Below, piece after piece: positions 1 to 5,134 of a stretch of DNA of 5,134 nt. This DNA is from Anaerobacillus sp. Lineage in GTDB: Bacteria; Bacillota; Bacilli; Bacillales; Anaerobacillaceae. The stretch's first letter is position 1; every line of letters starts with the position of its first letter. Position numbers and translations under genes: made by a program. The stretch lies in assembly GCA_007118195.1 (NCBI GenBank), contig SKSA01000222.1, forward strand, positions 1-5,134, given 5' to 3'. Under the pieces are notes generated by a model that did no database searches, was not told where the DNA came from, and saw only the letters and a program-made list of their open reading frames with translations.

Positions 1-27
1 CGATACGACAAGGGTGGTAAAAGATGA
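1..27 (+). CDS. possible C-terminal end of the preceding hydrogenase-operon gene (partial)
   Basis: Frame 1 reads RYDKGGKR and stops at TGA 25-27. This would overlap the large-subunit ATG (24-26) as ATGA, the usual arrangement for translationally coupled subunits. In [NiFe]-hydrogenase operons the small, FeS-cluster subunit gene normally lies directly before the large subunit, so it is the expected owner. Only eight codons are visible and carry no diagnostic motif. The other two frames are also open from the edge: one stops at TAG 29-31 and the other at TAA 18-20. The choice of frame rests only on the ATGA overlap. Confidence 0.35.
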   Translation, partial: RYDKGGKR

Positions 28-1430
28 GTAGAAAAATAGTGATTAATCCTTTGACGAGAATTAGTGGTTTTATGGAAATCGATGTTTTCATCGAACAAAA
101 TCAAGTAGTAGAAGCGAAGACCAAAGGGAATTTATTTCGAGGCTTCGAACAAATGTTAGTCGGCAGAAATCCGTTTGATGCTGTCTATTTTACACAAAGA
201 ATATGTGGGATATGCTCAGCCGCCCATTCGGTTGCTTCTTCATTAGCATTAGAGGATGCGCTAAATATTGAACCAATGGAACAAGGTCGATACTTGAGAG
301 ATATTATTCATTGCTGTGAATTTTTACAAAATCATATTCGCCATTTTTATCAATATACGGTGCCTGACTATGTGAAATTAGGTGAAAATGCTATTTTTCA
401 ATCCGACCATAATGATTTTAGGTTACCGGTAGAAAACAATAAAAGAATTGTAAAACATTACTTTGAGTCACTTACAATCAGTCGTGAAGCTCATCAAATG
501 CTTGCCGTCTTAGGGGGGAAAGCGCCGCATAATCACGGGGTTTTTATAGGTGGAATTACAACGCAAGCAACCGCTGAAAAAATTGTTCATCTCGATGCGA
601 CATTACAAAAAATAAAAACATTTATTGATGAAAAGATGCTCCCAGATGTATACGACATTGCAAACTACTATCCAGACTATTATCGACTAGGGGGAGGATA
701 CGGAAATCTACTTTCTTATGGAGCGTTTAACGATTACAAAGAACTCGGAACGTTATACGTCGAACCACTTGTCTACACTGATGATACTGTAGAACACTTT
801 GACGAAGCGAATATCCAAGAAAAAATTGATTATTCGTGGTTCAAATCTAAATTGGATTTTGCCAACCCGGAAGAAGTAGCGATAGAACCAGATCGTGAAA
901 AAGAAAAAGCATATTCTTGGGTAAAAGCACCAAGATACAATGGCCTACCGATGGAAGTAGGCCCGCTTGCAAGATTAATATTAAGTGGGGAGTACAATCA
1001 CGGGATTTCTGCGATGGATCGAACGATTGCTAGAGCACTAGAAGCTCAAAAAATAGCAGAAATTATGCAAACGTTGCTAAAACAAATTATTCCGGACATC
1101 GATGTACAACAAAAATATGAATTACCAGAAACTACATCGGGCAGAGGATTAGTAGATACAATTAGAGGGGCGTTAGGACATTGGCTTAACATCAAAGATA
1201 AAAAACTATCATTTTATCAAATCATTACTCCATCAACATGGGATTTTTCAACACGTGATGAAAGTGGATACAGGGGAGTAGCAGAGGAAGCCTTAATAGG
1301 AACTCCTATTGAAAATACAGAAAAACCTGCAGAGATTGGAAGGATTCTAAGATCGTTTGATCCTTGTATGTCATGTGCAACACACGTTTATAGCCCAGGA
1401 ACCGAAGTAAAAACAATAAAGGTGTTGTAA
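24..1430 (+). CDS. [NiFe]-hydrogenase large (catalytic) subunit, precursor
   Basis: This 468-residue protein is the nickel-iron subunit that splits or forms H2 and works with an FeS small subunit. The N-terminal NiFe-binding motif is RICGIC (residues 59-64, Cys61 and Cys64), followed by His68. The C-terminal motif is DPCMSCATH (446-454, Cys448 and Cys451). Other family marks are RGFE (39-42, with the conserved Glu), GGKAPHNHG (164-172), GPLARLI (313-319) and RGALGHW (381-387). Residues 455-468 form a 14-residue tail after His454 that a maturation protease should remove. Both Cys of the C-terminal motif are TGT codons, so this is not a selenocysteine enzyme. The start is supported by AGGGTGG at 11-17, six bases before ATG. 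The protein is shorter than the roughly 550-600 residues of classical group 1 uptake enzymes and nearer the [NiFeSe]-like or clostridial lineage. The subgroup, and whether it mainly takes up H2, are inferences. The maturation protease follows after 4 bp. Confidence 0.95.
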   Translation: MSRKIVINPLTRISGFMEIDVFIEQNQVVEAKTKGNLFRGFEQMLVGRNPFDAVYFTQRICGICSAAHSVASSLALEDALNIEPMEQGRYLRDIIHCCEFLQNHIRHFYQYTVPDYVKLGENAIFQSDHNDFRLPVENNKRIVKHYFESLTISREAHQMLAVLGGKAPHNHGVFIGGITTQATAEKIVHLDATLQKIKTFIDEKMLPDVYDIANYYPDYYRLGGGYGNLLSYGAFNDYKELGTLYVEPLVYTDDTVEHFDEANIQEKIDYSWFKSKLDFANPEEVAIEPDREKEKAYSWVKAPRYNGLPMEVGPLARLILSGEYNHGISAMDRTIARALEAQKIAEIMQTLLKQIIPDIDVQQKYELPETTSGRGLVDTIRGALGHWLNIKDKKLSFYQIITPSTWDFSTRDESGYRGVAEEALIGTPIENTEKPAEIGRILRSFDPCMSCATHVYSPGTEVKTIKVL

Positions 1431-1434
1431 TGGA

Positions 1435-1890
1435 ATGGAAAAAATCGTCGTATTAGGAATAGGAAATCGGTTAATGATGGATGATGGAATTGGTATATAT
1501 GTCGTAGAAGAGTTGATGAGAGAAAATACAAAATCCAATCTTCATTTTGTTATTGGAGAGTCTGACATTGATTATTGTTTAGAACAAATAGACGGAGCAA
1601 CCTTGGTGATCATCATTGATGCTGTCGTAATAGGTAAGAAACCAGGAGAAGTAACAGTTTTTTCAATTTCCGAATTAAGCGAACAACAATCGTTAAACAT
1701 ATCACCGCATAATCTGCACTTATTTAATGTTTTGTCTCAACAAAGAGAATGGATGAAGGGCGTTATAATAGGGATCGAACCATTTGAAATTTGTTTTCAT
1801 ATAGGGCTAAGTCAAACTTTAGAACAAAAATTTAAGCAAATTCATCACAATGTGAAATGCAGGTTCGATAAAATAATGATGGAAATATAA
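1435..1890 (+). CDS. hydrogenase maturation endopeptidase (M52, HybD/HyaD-like)
   Basis: This 151-residue cytoplasmic nickel-dependent protease is expected to cut the C-terminal tail from the hydrogenase large subunit once the NiFe(CN)2CO centre is in place, letting the subunit fold shut and join the small subunit. It opens with the family signature VLGIGNRLMMDDGIG (residues 6-20). By alignment from memory with E. coli HybD (Glu16, Asp62, His93), the metal ligands are Asp17, Asp62 in IIDAV, and His92 in SPHNL. IGIEP (112-116) and HIGLS (122-126) match the C-terminal part of the family, and the length is typical. AAAGGTG at 1418-1424 lies ten bases before the ATG. An ATG at 1430-1432, overlapping the upstream stop, is out of frame and closes after eight codons. 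The 4-bp gap shows co-transcription with the large subunit, its presumed substrate. No hyp cofactor-assembly gene is visible in the window. Confidence 0.93.
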   Translation: MEKIVVLGIGNRLMMDDGIGIYVVEELMRENTKSNLHFVIGESDIDYCLEQIDGATLVIIIDAVVIGKKPGEVTVFSISELSEQQSLNISPHNLHLFNVLSQQREWMKGVIIGIEPFEICFHIGLSQTLEQKFKQIHHNVKCRFDKIMMEI

Positions 1891-1903
1891 TTAAAAATTT
1901 AAA

Positions 1904-1960
1904 TTCTGTCTCAATATCAGAAGTAAACTTTGCATTTGAGACAGAACTGCTTGTTTTTAT
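1904..1960 (+). terminator. rho-independent terminator of the hydrogenase operon
   Basis: A perfect 11-bp inverted repeat, TTCTGTCTCAA (1904-1914) and TTGAGACAGAA (1936-1946), encloses a 21-base loop. A T-rich tail follows at 1951-1963. It begins 13 bases after the protease stop codon, as expected for the operon's terminator. The loop is long and the T-run starts five bases past the stem, so efficiency is uncertain. The tail overlaps the left arm of the next palindrome. Confidence 0.65.
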
Positions 1961-1999
1961 TTTAGTTTACATAACGCATATTATGTAAACTAAAATAAA
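1956..1999. repeat. perfect 19-bp palindrome with 6-bp centre; dif-like Xer recombination site candidate
   Basis: The arms at 1956-1974 and 1981-1999 are exact reverse complements, separated by CGCATA (1975-1980). The innermost 28 bp (1964-1991) split as AGTTTACATAA, CGCATA, TTATGTAAACT. That is the 11-6-11 plan of dif sites, on which two Xer protomers sit on each side of the strand-exchange region. From memory, the right arm equals the XerD-binding arm of Bacillus subtilis dif, and the left arm is its inverted copy instead of a normal XerC arm (about 6-7 of 11 positions match that arm). The element lies 61 bp from the stop of a tyrosine recombinase gene, between converging genes. It does not look like a terminator: read in either direction the T-run precedes the stem and an A-run follows it. 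Alternatives are an operator for a dimeric regulator or an unrelated hairpin. Confidence 0.55.
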
Positions 2000-2034
2000 T
2001 TATAAGAGGGACCATGTAAGGCATATTTCCCTCT
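1996..2034 (-). terminator. weak terminator-like repeat downstream of the recombinase gene
   Basis: A 7-bp inverted repeat, AGAGGGA (2005-2011) and TCCCTCT (2028-2034), has a 16-base loop. On the minus strand it is followed by a T/A-rich stretch (2004-1996) without an unbroken T-run. Its position, 27 bases past the recombinase stop codon, fits a terminator, but the stem is short and the tail imperfect. Confidence 0.4.
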
Positions 2035-2060
2035 ATATTAAATGGTTATTGAATATTTTT

Positions 2061-3146
2061 TTATAGGTCCTCTTTAGGTAAATCCATTTTCTTTACTGCG
2101 GTACCAAGTTCATCGTTTTTAATATGCGTATAAATCATCGTTGTTTGGATTGATGAATGCCCGAGTTGACGGCGTAATTTAGGTACATCATTAACGGCAG
2201 AATGATATCTTGTAGCAAATGAATGTCTTAGTTTATGTACGGATAACGACGATTTTCCAAACGCATTAGCATATTTTTCAACTAGTTTTTCAATAGCTCG
2301 TGGTGTTAAACGTCTAGTTGTTCCTTTAGGCCCCATAGGCGCTGATACAAACAGTGATTTCATTGTTTTTGTAAGGTTATAGCGTTCGTTGCGTACTCGT
2401 AAATAATCGTTTAAGTCTAGCATTGCTTGATCGCTGATGTAGACGTATTGTTTTTTATTACCTTTACGTAGCACTCTTACCGTATTTTTTTGAAAATCAA
2501 TATCATCAATATCAAGGCCCACTAATTCTGATAATCGAAGTCCAGAGCCGAGTATAAGTGAGATAATGGCTGTATCTCGTTCACGATTTTTAAGGTGGAA
2601 GTTATAGAGTTTTTTATTTCCTTGGTTTGCTATGCCGTAATCGTGAGCAACAAACTGCCGAAATTGCTCATATTCATCACCGCGCAAAATTTTGCCTTCC
2701 ATACGGTTTGCTAGCGTTTCTTGATCTTCTTTAATGTTATTTAATTCAATCTTAGCCATTACATTTCGCGATAAATAAGGCTCTAAGTTACTAGTTTCAG
2801 CGATATTTTGTAAGTAATTAAACAGTGATTTTAACGCAGAAAGCTTACGGTTCACGGTTAGTTTTGAGTTATTTAGGCGAAATTCTAGATGCGAAAGAAA
2901 GTCTTCAATTTGTTGTCTTGTTAGTTTTTCTAGGATTTGAAGAGGAATATCTTTACGATCGCCTTCATAAATTCCTTCTGCTAAAATCCAGTCAAAAAAG
3001 ATGATATAGTCATGACAATAGTTGAGTAATGACGCTGGTGAAAGTTTTCGTTTTCGTTTATCTATGTATTCAACGACGTACCAAGGAAGTTGGTTAGATT
3101 TTTCTTCAATGCGTTCAAAATAACGCTGGCGATTTTCTTGGCTCAA
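2061..3146 (-). CDS. xerS: tyrosine recombinase, XerS-type
   Basis: This 361-residue integrase-family enzyme breaks and rejoins DNA at a specific site through a 3'-phosphotyrosine link. With the TTG start, the N-terminal core-binding domain spans about residues 20-125 and the catalytic domain about 185-350. All catalytic residues are present: Arg204 (SGLRLSE), Lys228 (RKGNKK), His304 and Arg307 (HKLRH), His330 (LGHSS) and the nucleophile Tyr339 (YTHIKNDE). The N-terminal LPWYVVEYID, the extra length over XerC/XerD (about 300 residues) and YTHIKNDE recall streptococcal XerS, which resolves chromosome dimers alone at an unusual dif; this is a recollection, not a search result. The frame also stays open to a GTG at 3155, which would give 364 residues, but that codon lies inside the ribosome-binding site, so TTG at 3144-3146 is preferred. 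The gene has its own promoter and sits 61 bp from the dif-like palindrome. A phage-type integrase is less likely. Confidence 0.88.
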   Translation of the reverse strand: MSQENRQRYFERIEEKSNQLPWYVVEYIDKRKRKLSPASLLNYCHDYIIFFDWILAEGIYEGDRKDIPLQILEKLTRQQIEDFLSHLEFRLNNSKLTVNRKLSALKSLFNYLQNIAETSNLEPYLSRNVMAKIELNNIKEDQETLANRMEGKILRGDEYEQFRQFVAHDYGIANQGNKKLYNFHLKNRERDTAIISLILGSGLRLSELVGLDIDDIDFQKNTVRVLRKGNKKQYVYISDQAMLDLNDYLRVRNERYNLTKTMKSLFVSAPMGPKGTTRRLTPRAIEKLVEKYANAFGKSSLSVHKLRHSFATRYHSAVNDVPKLRRQLGHSSIQTTMIYTHIKNDELGTAVKKMDLPKEDL

Positions 3147-3149
3147 AAT

Positions 3150-3162
3150 GATCACATCCTTT
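3150..3162 (-). promoter_or_regulatory. strong Shine-Dalgarno that places the recombinase start at TTG
   Basis: The minus strand reads AAAGGATGTGATC, which matches 12 of 13 bases of the complement of the Bacillus 16S rRNA 3' end (AAAGGAGGTGATC). Counting from the GGATG core, eight bases lead to TTG at 3146-3144, an ideal spacing. The upstream in-frame GTG (3155-3153) is part of this element and cannot be served by it, and the ATG at 3158-3156 is followed at once by TGA. Confidence 0.75.
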
Positions 3163-3168
3163 AGTTTT

Positions 3169-3197
3169 ATTTTAATATACGGGGTTTACTTCGTCAA
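3169..3197 (-). promoter_or_regulatory. sigma-A-type promoter of the recombinase gene
   Basis: On the minus strand, TTGACG (3197-3192) and TAAAAT (3174-3169) are separated by 17 bases. Each hexamer differs from consensus by one base. Transcription would begin near 3162, right at the edge of the Shine-Dalgarno, giving a very short leader of about 15 bases. That is unusual and leaves some doubt. A weaker alternative -10 (TAAAAT) lies further upstream around 3204-3209. Confidence 0.5.
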
Positions 3198-3228
3198 ATT
3201 TATATTTTACGTAATAATGAATACCAAC

Positions 3229-3256
3229 AAAAAACCGAATGCATAAACACTCGGTT
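3229..3256 (-). terminator. rho-independent terminator of the carboxypeptidase gene
   Basis: On the minus strand, AACCGAGTG and CATTCGGTT form a 9-bp stem with one G-U pair around a 6-base loop, followed directly by a run of six T (3234-3229, whose first two bases are the last two of the stem). It lies 24 bases past the carboxypeptidase stop and separates that gene from the recombinase promoter. The remainder of the 3147-3280 gap holds only the promoter and ribosome-binding site listed separately. Confidence 0.85.
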
Positions 3257-3280
3257 AATCATTCTTCTTACAGCAATCAG

Positions 3281-4426
3281 TTACTTCCTTTTTTTAAAAT
3301 AAACAACCAATGAAACGATCCCTAATAAAATTGAGATATAGATATATCTGTGAAAATTAGATTTTGGCATCGGTTCTTGCGCTAATAAAAGTACTCCTCC
3401 TTTGTTTTTCCTTTTCGTTAACTCTCCAGGTTCTATTGTTTCTTTTAATATTTTATTTTCGTTAATATCGTATACTTTTAAGATGCCGCCATCGGTGAAT
3501 TCTTGTGCGTATTCCTCATCTTTTTTAGTCGTAAATTTTACAGGCTCGGTTAATCTATATATATTTCCTAGATCATCTTCGTAAACCGTTCCTTTTGGAA
3601 TTACGTTGGTTGTATAGTTTTCAAATCCATAATCTAATAAATTAGTAGTATCCGTATAAGCGCCTTCGCTTGTATAAGCTTTTAATGTCACCGCTATTAA
3701 TTCCATGTCGTCTTTCTCTGCTGAAGTGACTAGAGTAAAACCGGCAAGACTAACGAAGCCGTTCTTTACTCCTGTTACCCCTTCATATTGCCTTATTAAT
3801 TGATGATGGTTATAAATGGTCGTCTCCCAACCTTCACCGATCCACTCCATATCTTTCGTACCAACAATTTCTCGAAACTTTTCATTTTCCATCGCATACT
3901 GGGTTATTTTCGCCATATCCTTTGCAGTTGTCTTATGATCACGGTGATAAAGTCCGTGCGGATTCGTAAAAGTCGTATTATAAACACCGATTTGTTCTCT
4001 AACAAACCGATTCATTCGTTCTGAAAACGCCTCTTCACTCCCATCAAAATGTTCGGCAATGGCTGTTCCGGCATCATTCCCTGAACTTATCATTAAGCCT
4101 TGAACTAACTTTCTTAAAGGAACTTCTTCTCCTTCGAGTAAATAAACTCTTGTCCCAATGACATTTCTAGCATTTTCACTAACCGTAACGATGTCATCTA
4201 AGTTTCCTTCTTCTATCGCTATAATCCCTGTAATTATTTTTGTAATACTAGCAGGGTACATAGATGCAGCACTATTTTTCTCAAACAATACTTCTCCCGT
4301 TTTAGCATTAATTAAAATTGCTGACTCACTTTGTAACATCGGTTTAGCATGTGCATGTGCTAAGGCTTGCTGATATATCGAAAGTATAAATCCTATTATA
4401 AATAGACATAGCAATTTCTTTTTCAT
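3281..4426 (-). CDS. D-alanyl-D-alanine carboxypeptidase, penicillin-binding protein (peptidase S11)
   Basis: This 381-residue secreted, membrane-anchored serine enzyme trims the terminal D-Ala from peptidoglycan stem peptides. Residues 1-27 form a signal peptide: a MKKK start, a hydrophobic core, and cleavage likely after AHA (25-27). The S11 active-site motifs are SITK (60-63, nucleophile Ser60 and Lys63), SGN (115-117) and KNG (221-223). The third motif is usually KTG in this family, so Thr is replaced by Asn. The flanking GVKNGFVSLAGF otherwise fits S11. The C-terminal beta-rich domain spans about 265-350. A membrane helix at about 361-377, followed by KKRK, anchors the protein with a short cytoplasmic tail. 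The frame extends to an ATG at 4456, but AAAGGAG (4443-4437) sits ten bases before the ATG at 4426, and starting there gives a clean signal peptide. The DacF or DacA subtype cannot be decided. Its own terminator and a likely promoter suggest a single-gene unit. Confidence 0.93.
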   Translation of the reverse strand: MKKKLLCLFIIGFILSIYQQALAHAHAKPMLQSESAILINAKTGEVLFEKNSAASMYPASITKIITGIIAIEEGNLDDIVTVSENARNVIGTRVYLLEGEEVPLRKLVQGLMISSGNDAGTAIAEHFDGSEEAFSERMNRFVREQIGVYNTTFTNPHGLYHRDHKTTAKDMAKITQYAMENEKFREIVGTKDMEWIGEGWETTIYNHHQLIRQYEGVTGVKNGFVSLAGFTLVTSAEKDDMELIAVTLKAYTSEGAYTDTTNLLDYGFENYTTNVIPKGTVYEDDLGNIYRLTEPVKFTTKKDEEYAQEFTDGGILKVYDINENKILKETIEPGELTKRKNKGGVLLLAQEPMPKSNFHRYIYISILLGIVSLVVYFKKRK

Positions 4427-4436
4427 CGAGCATATT

Positions 4437-4443
4437 CTCCTTT
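4437..4443 (-). promoter_or_regulatory. Shine-Dalgarno fixing the carboxypeptidase start
   Basis: AAAGGAG on the minus strand lies ten bases before the ATG at 4426-4424. The longer in-frame start at 4456 would place this sequence inside the coding region and add a charged leader (MRLLQRRICS) ahead of the signal peptide. A closer ATG (4433-4431) is in another frame. Confidence 0.75.
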
Positions 4444-4475
4444 GTAAAAGTCTCATAGTGATCTAGACGTTTATT

Positions 4476-4504
4476 ATTATAAAGGAAAAATATGACCAAA
4501 TTGA
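4476..4504 (-). promoter_or_regulatory. possible promoter of the carboxypeptidase gene
   Basis: A perfect -10 hexamer TATAAT lies at 4481-4476 on the minus strand, about 50 bases before the start codon. At the ideal 17-base spacing the -35 position reads TCAATT, a poor match to TTGACA, so the promoter may be weak, activator-dependent or read by another sigma factor. AT-rich DNA makes chance -10 matches common. Confidence 0.35.
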
Positions 4505-4521
4505 GAACTTTCAAAAATGGG

Positions 4522-4550
4522 AAAAATTACTATGACTTTTTCATGCCAGT
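4522..4550 (-). terminator. weak terminator-like hairpin after the alcohol dehydrogenase gene
   Basis: On the minus strand, ACT, a GGC bulge, ATGA, a five-base loop (AAAAG), TCAT and AGT are followed by AA and five T (4526-4522). It lies just past the alcohol dehydrogenase stop codon. The stem is short, AT-rich and bulged, so read-through into the carboxypeptidase gene is possible. Confidence 0.25.
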
Positions 4551-4551
4551 G

Positions 4552-5134
4552 CTACTTCGCTAAGTGTAATATTTGGCGAACGTCTTCCTCACTTAACTTA
4601 ACAAAGTTACCTAGTGGACCTCTCTCTGTCCCCTTTTTCGCCATTTCGTTAATATGCTCGTCAGTAATGTCAGCTTCTTTTAATGTGATTGGCATACCAA
4701 TGGAAGTGAAAAACTCCTCCATTTTCTTTATGCCAGCTAAAGCCGTTTTCTCTAAGTCATTTAAATCTATTTCAACATCCCACACTCGATGTGCAAATTG
4801 GGCAAACCGATTTAAATCATGTTTGTAAACGTATTTCATCCATGCAGGAAAAACGATCGCTAACCCAGCTCCATGGGCGATGTCGTATATTCCGCTTATT
4901 TCGTGTTCAATATCATGACTTGCCCAATCACCAATTCTCCCGGTACTTAACGAGTCATTATGAGCAACAGTTCCAGCTAACATAATCTCAGCACGCGCTG
5001 CATAATTGGTTGGCTCATCCAACACTGTGTGAGCATTGTTGATAATCGTTTTTAGTGTCGCTTCACATAAACGATCGGTTAACTCAACATTTTTTTCATT
5101 TGTAAAGTATCTTTCCAAAATATGTGCCATCATA
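4552..5134 (-). CDS. iron-containing alcohol dehydrogenase, YugJ/BdhA-like (C-terminal part; 5' end outside window)
   Basis: The visible 193 residues are the C-terminal, metal-binding half of a group III iron-dependent alcohol dehydrogenase, a cytosolic NAD(P)H enzyme that interconverts aldehydes or ketones and alcohols. The reading frame runs off the right edge. The first visible residues MMAH are internal: in YugJ-like proteins the family reads DMMAH there, with the metal-binding Asp just outside the window, and the last base of the window fits a GAT codon. Iron ligands seen are the His of MMAH (visible residue 4), His73 (WASHDIEHE) and His87 (YDIAHGAG). The 14-residue spacing between the last two matches FucO and its relatives. 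STGRIGDWASHDIEHE and HGAGLAIVFPAWMKYVYKH closely resemble Bacillus YugJ/YugK butanol dehydrogenases as I remember them. The substrate is unknown. About half of the usual 385-390 residues are missing, by the window boundary and not by mutation as far as can be seen. Confidence 0.92.
   Translation of the reverse strand, partial: MMAHILERYFTNEKNVELTDRLCEATLKTIINNAHTVLDEPTNYAARAEIMLAGTVAHNDSLSTGRIGDWASHDIEHEISGIYDIAHGAGLAIVFPAWMKYVYKHDLNRFAQFAHRVWDVEIDLNDLEKTALAGIKKMEEFFTSIGMPITLKEADITDEHINEMAKKGTERGPLGNFVKLSEEDVRQILHLAK

Noticed and set aside
1430..1456. ATG overlapping the large-subunit stop codon (TAATG), a possible coupled start.
   Set aside because: It is out of frame with the protease and meets a stop after eight codons. 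The ATG at 1435 fits both the ribosome-binding site and the conserved N-terminus.
1956..1999. Reading the 19-bp palindrome simply as a bidirectional terminator.
   Set aside because: Terminators have the T-run after the stem. Here the arms begin with T-rich and end with A-rich sequence on both strands, and the stem is very AT-rich.
1920..3192. A 9-base inverted pair, GAAGTAAAC at 1920-1928 and its reverse complement at 3184-3192, on either side of the recombinase gene.
   Set aside because: The match stops at nine bases in AT-rich DNA, one copy lies in a terminator loop and the other in a promoter spacer. It is too short to argue for element ends or attachment sites.
3402..4373. Three + strand open frames of 60-74 codons opposite the carboxypeptidase gene.
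   Set aside because: All are antisense shadows of the S11 gene, with no family signature of their own.
4517..4828. A 103-codon + strand open frame opposite the alcohol dehydrogenase.
   Set aside because: It lies antisense to a clearly conserved protein, has no recognisable motif, and its composition is what the complement of that gene would give.
1..5134. CRISPR arrays, tRNA or rRNA genes, and insertion sequences.
   Set aside because: No regularly spaced repeats, no tRNA-like cloverleaf or conserved rRNA stretch, and no transposase or flanking terminal repeats were seen.

Overview
The window looks like chromosomal DNA from a low-GC Gram-positive bacterium, most likely a Bacillaceae relative. 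It is AT-rich, Shine-Dalgarno sequences are strong and Bacillus-like, and the window holds a YugJ-type iron alcohol dehydrogenase, a Bacillus-like D,D-carboxypeptidase and an XerS-type tyrosine recombinase. Species cannot be fixed from the sequence. Family assignments come from reading motifs and from memory of the families; no database search was run.

Left part (1-1890, + strand): the distal end of a [NiFe]-hydrogenase operon. A few codons that may end the preceding gene (probably the small subunit) run into the complete catalytic large subunit. It keeps both nickel-binding motifs, RICGIC and DPCMSCATH, and ends in a 14-residue tail to be cut off. Four bases later comes its M52-family maturation endopeptidase, the enzyme expected to remove that tail after the NiFe centre is inserted. 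Enzyme and processing factor are therefore made together.

Middle (1891-2060): a short convergent intergenic region packed with three inverted repeats. The first is a probable rho-independent terminator of the hydrogenase operon. The second is a perfect 19-bp palindrome around a 6-bp centre. Its core has the 11-6-11 layout of a Xer/dif recombination site, and its right arm equals, as I recall it, the XerD-side arm of Bacillus dif. The third is a weak terminator-like repeat for the gene arriving from the right.

Right part (2061-5134, all - strand): an XerS-type tyrosine recombinase with its own promoter, probably starting at TTG; a secreted, C-terminally anchored D-alanyl-D-alanine carboxypeptidase (peptidase S11) with a strong terminator; and the C-terminal third or so to half of an iron-dependent alcohol dehydrogenase whose 5' end lies beyond the window. 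These three look like separate transcription units.

The main point of interest is the recombinase gene lying 61 bp from a perfectly symmetric dif-like site. This could be a self-contained site-specific recombination module, or a second or variant chromosome-dimer resolution locus.
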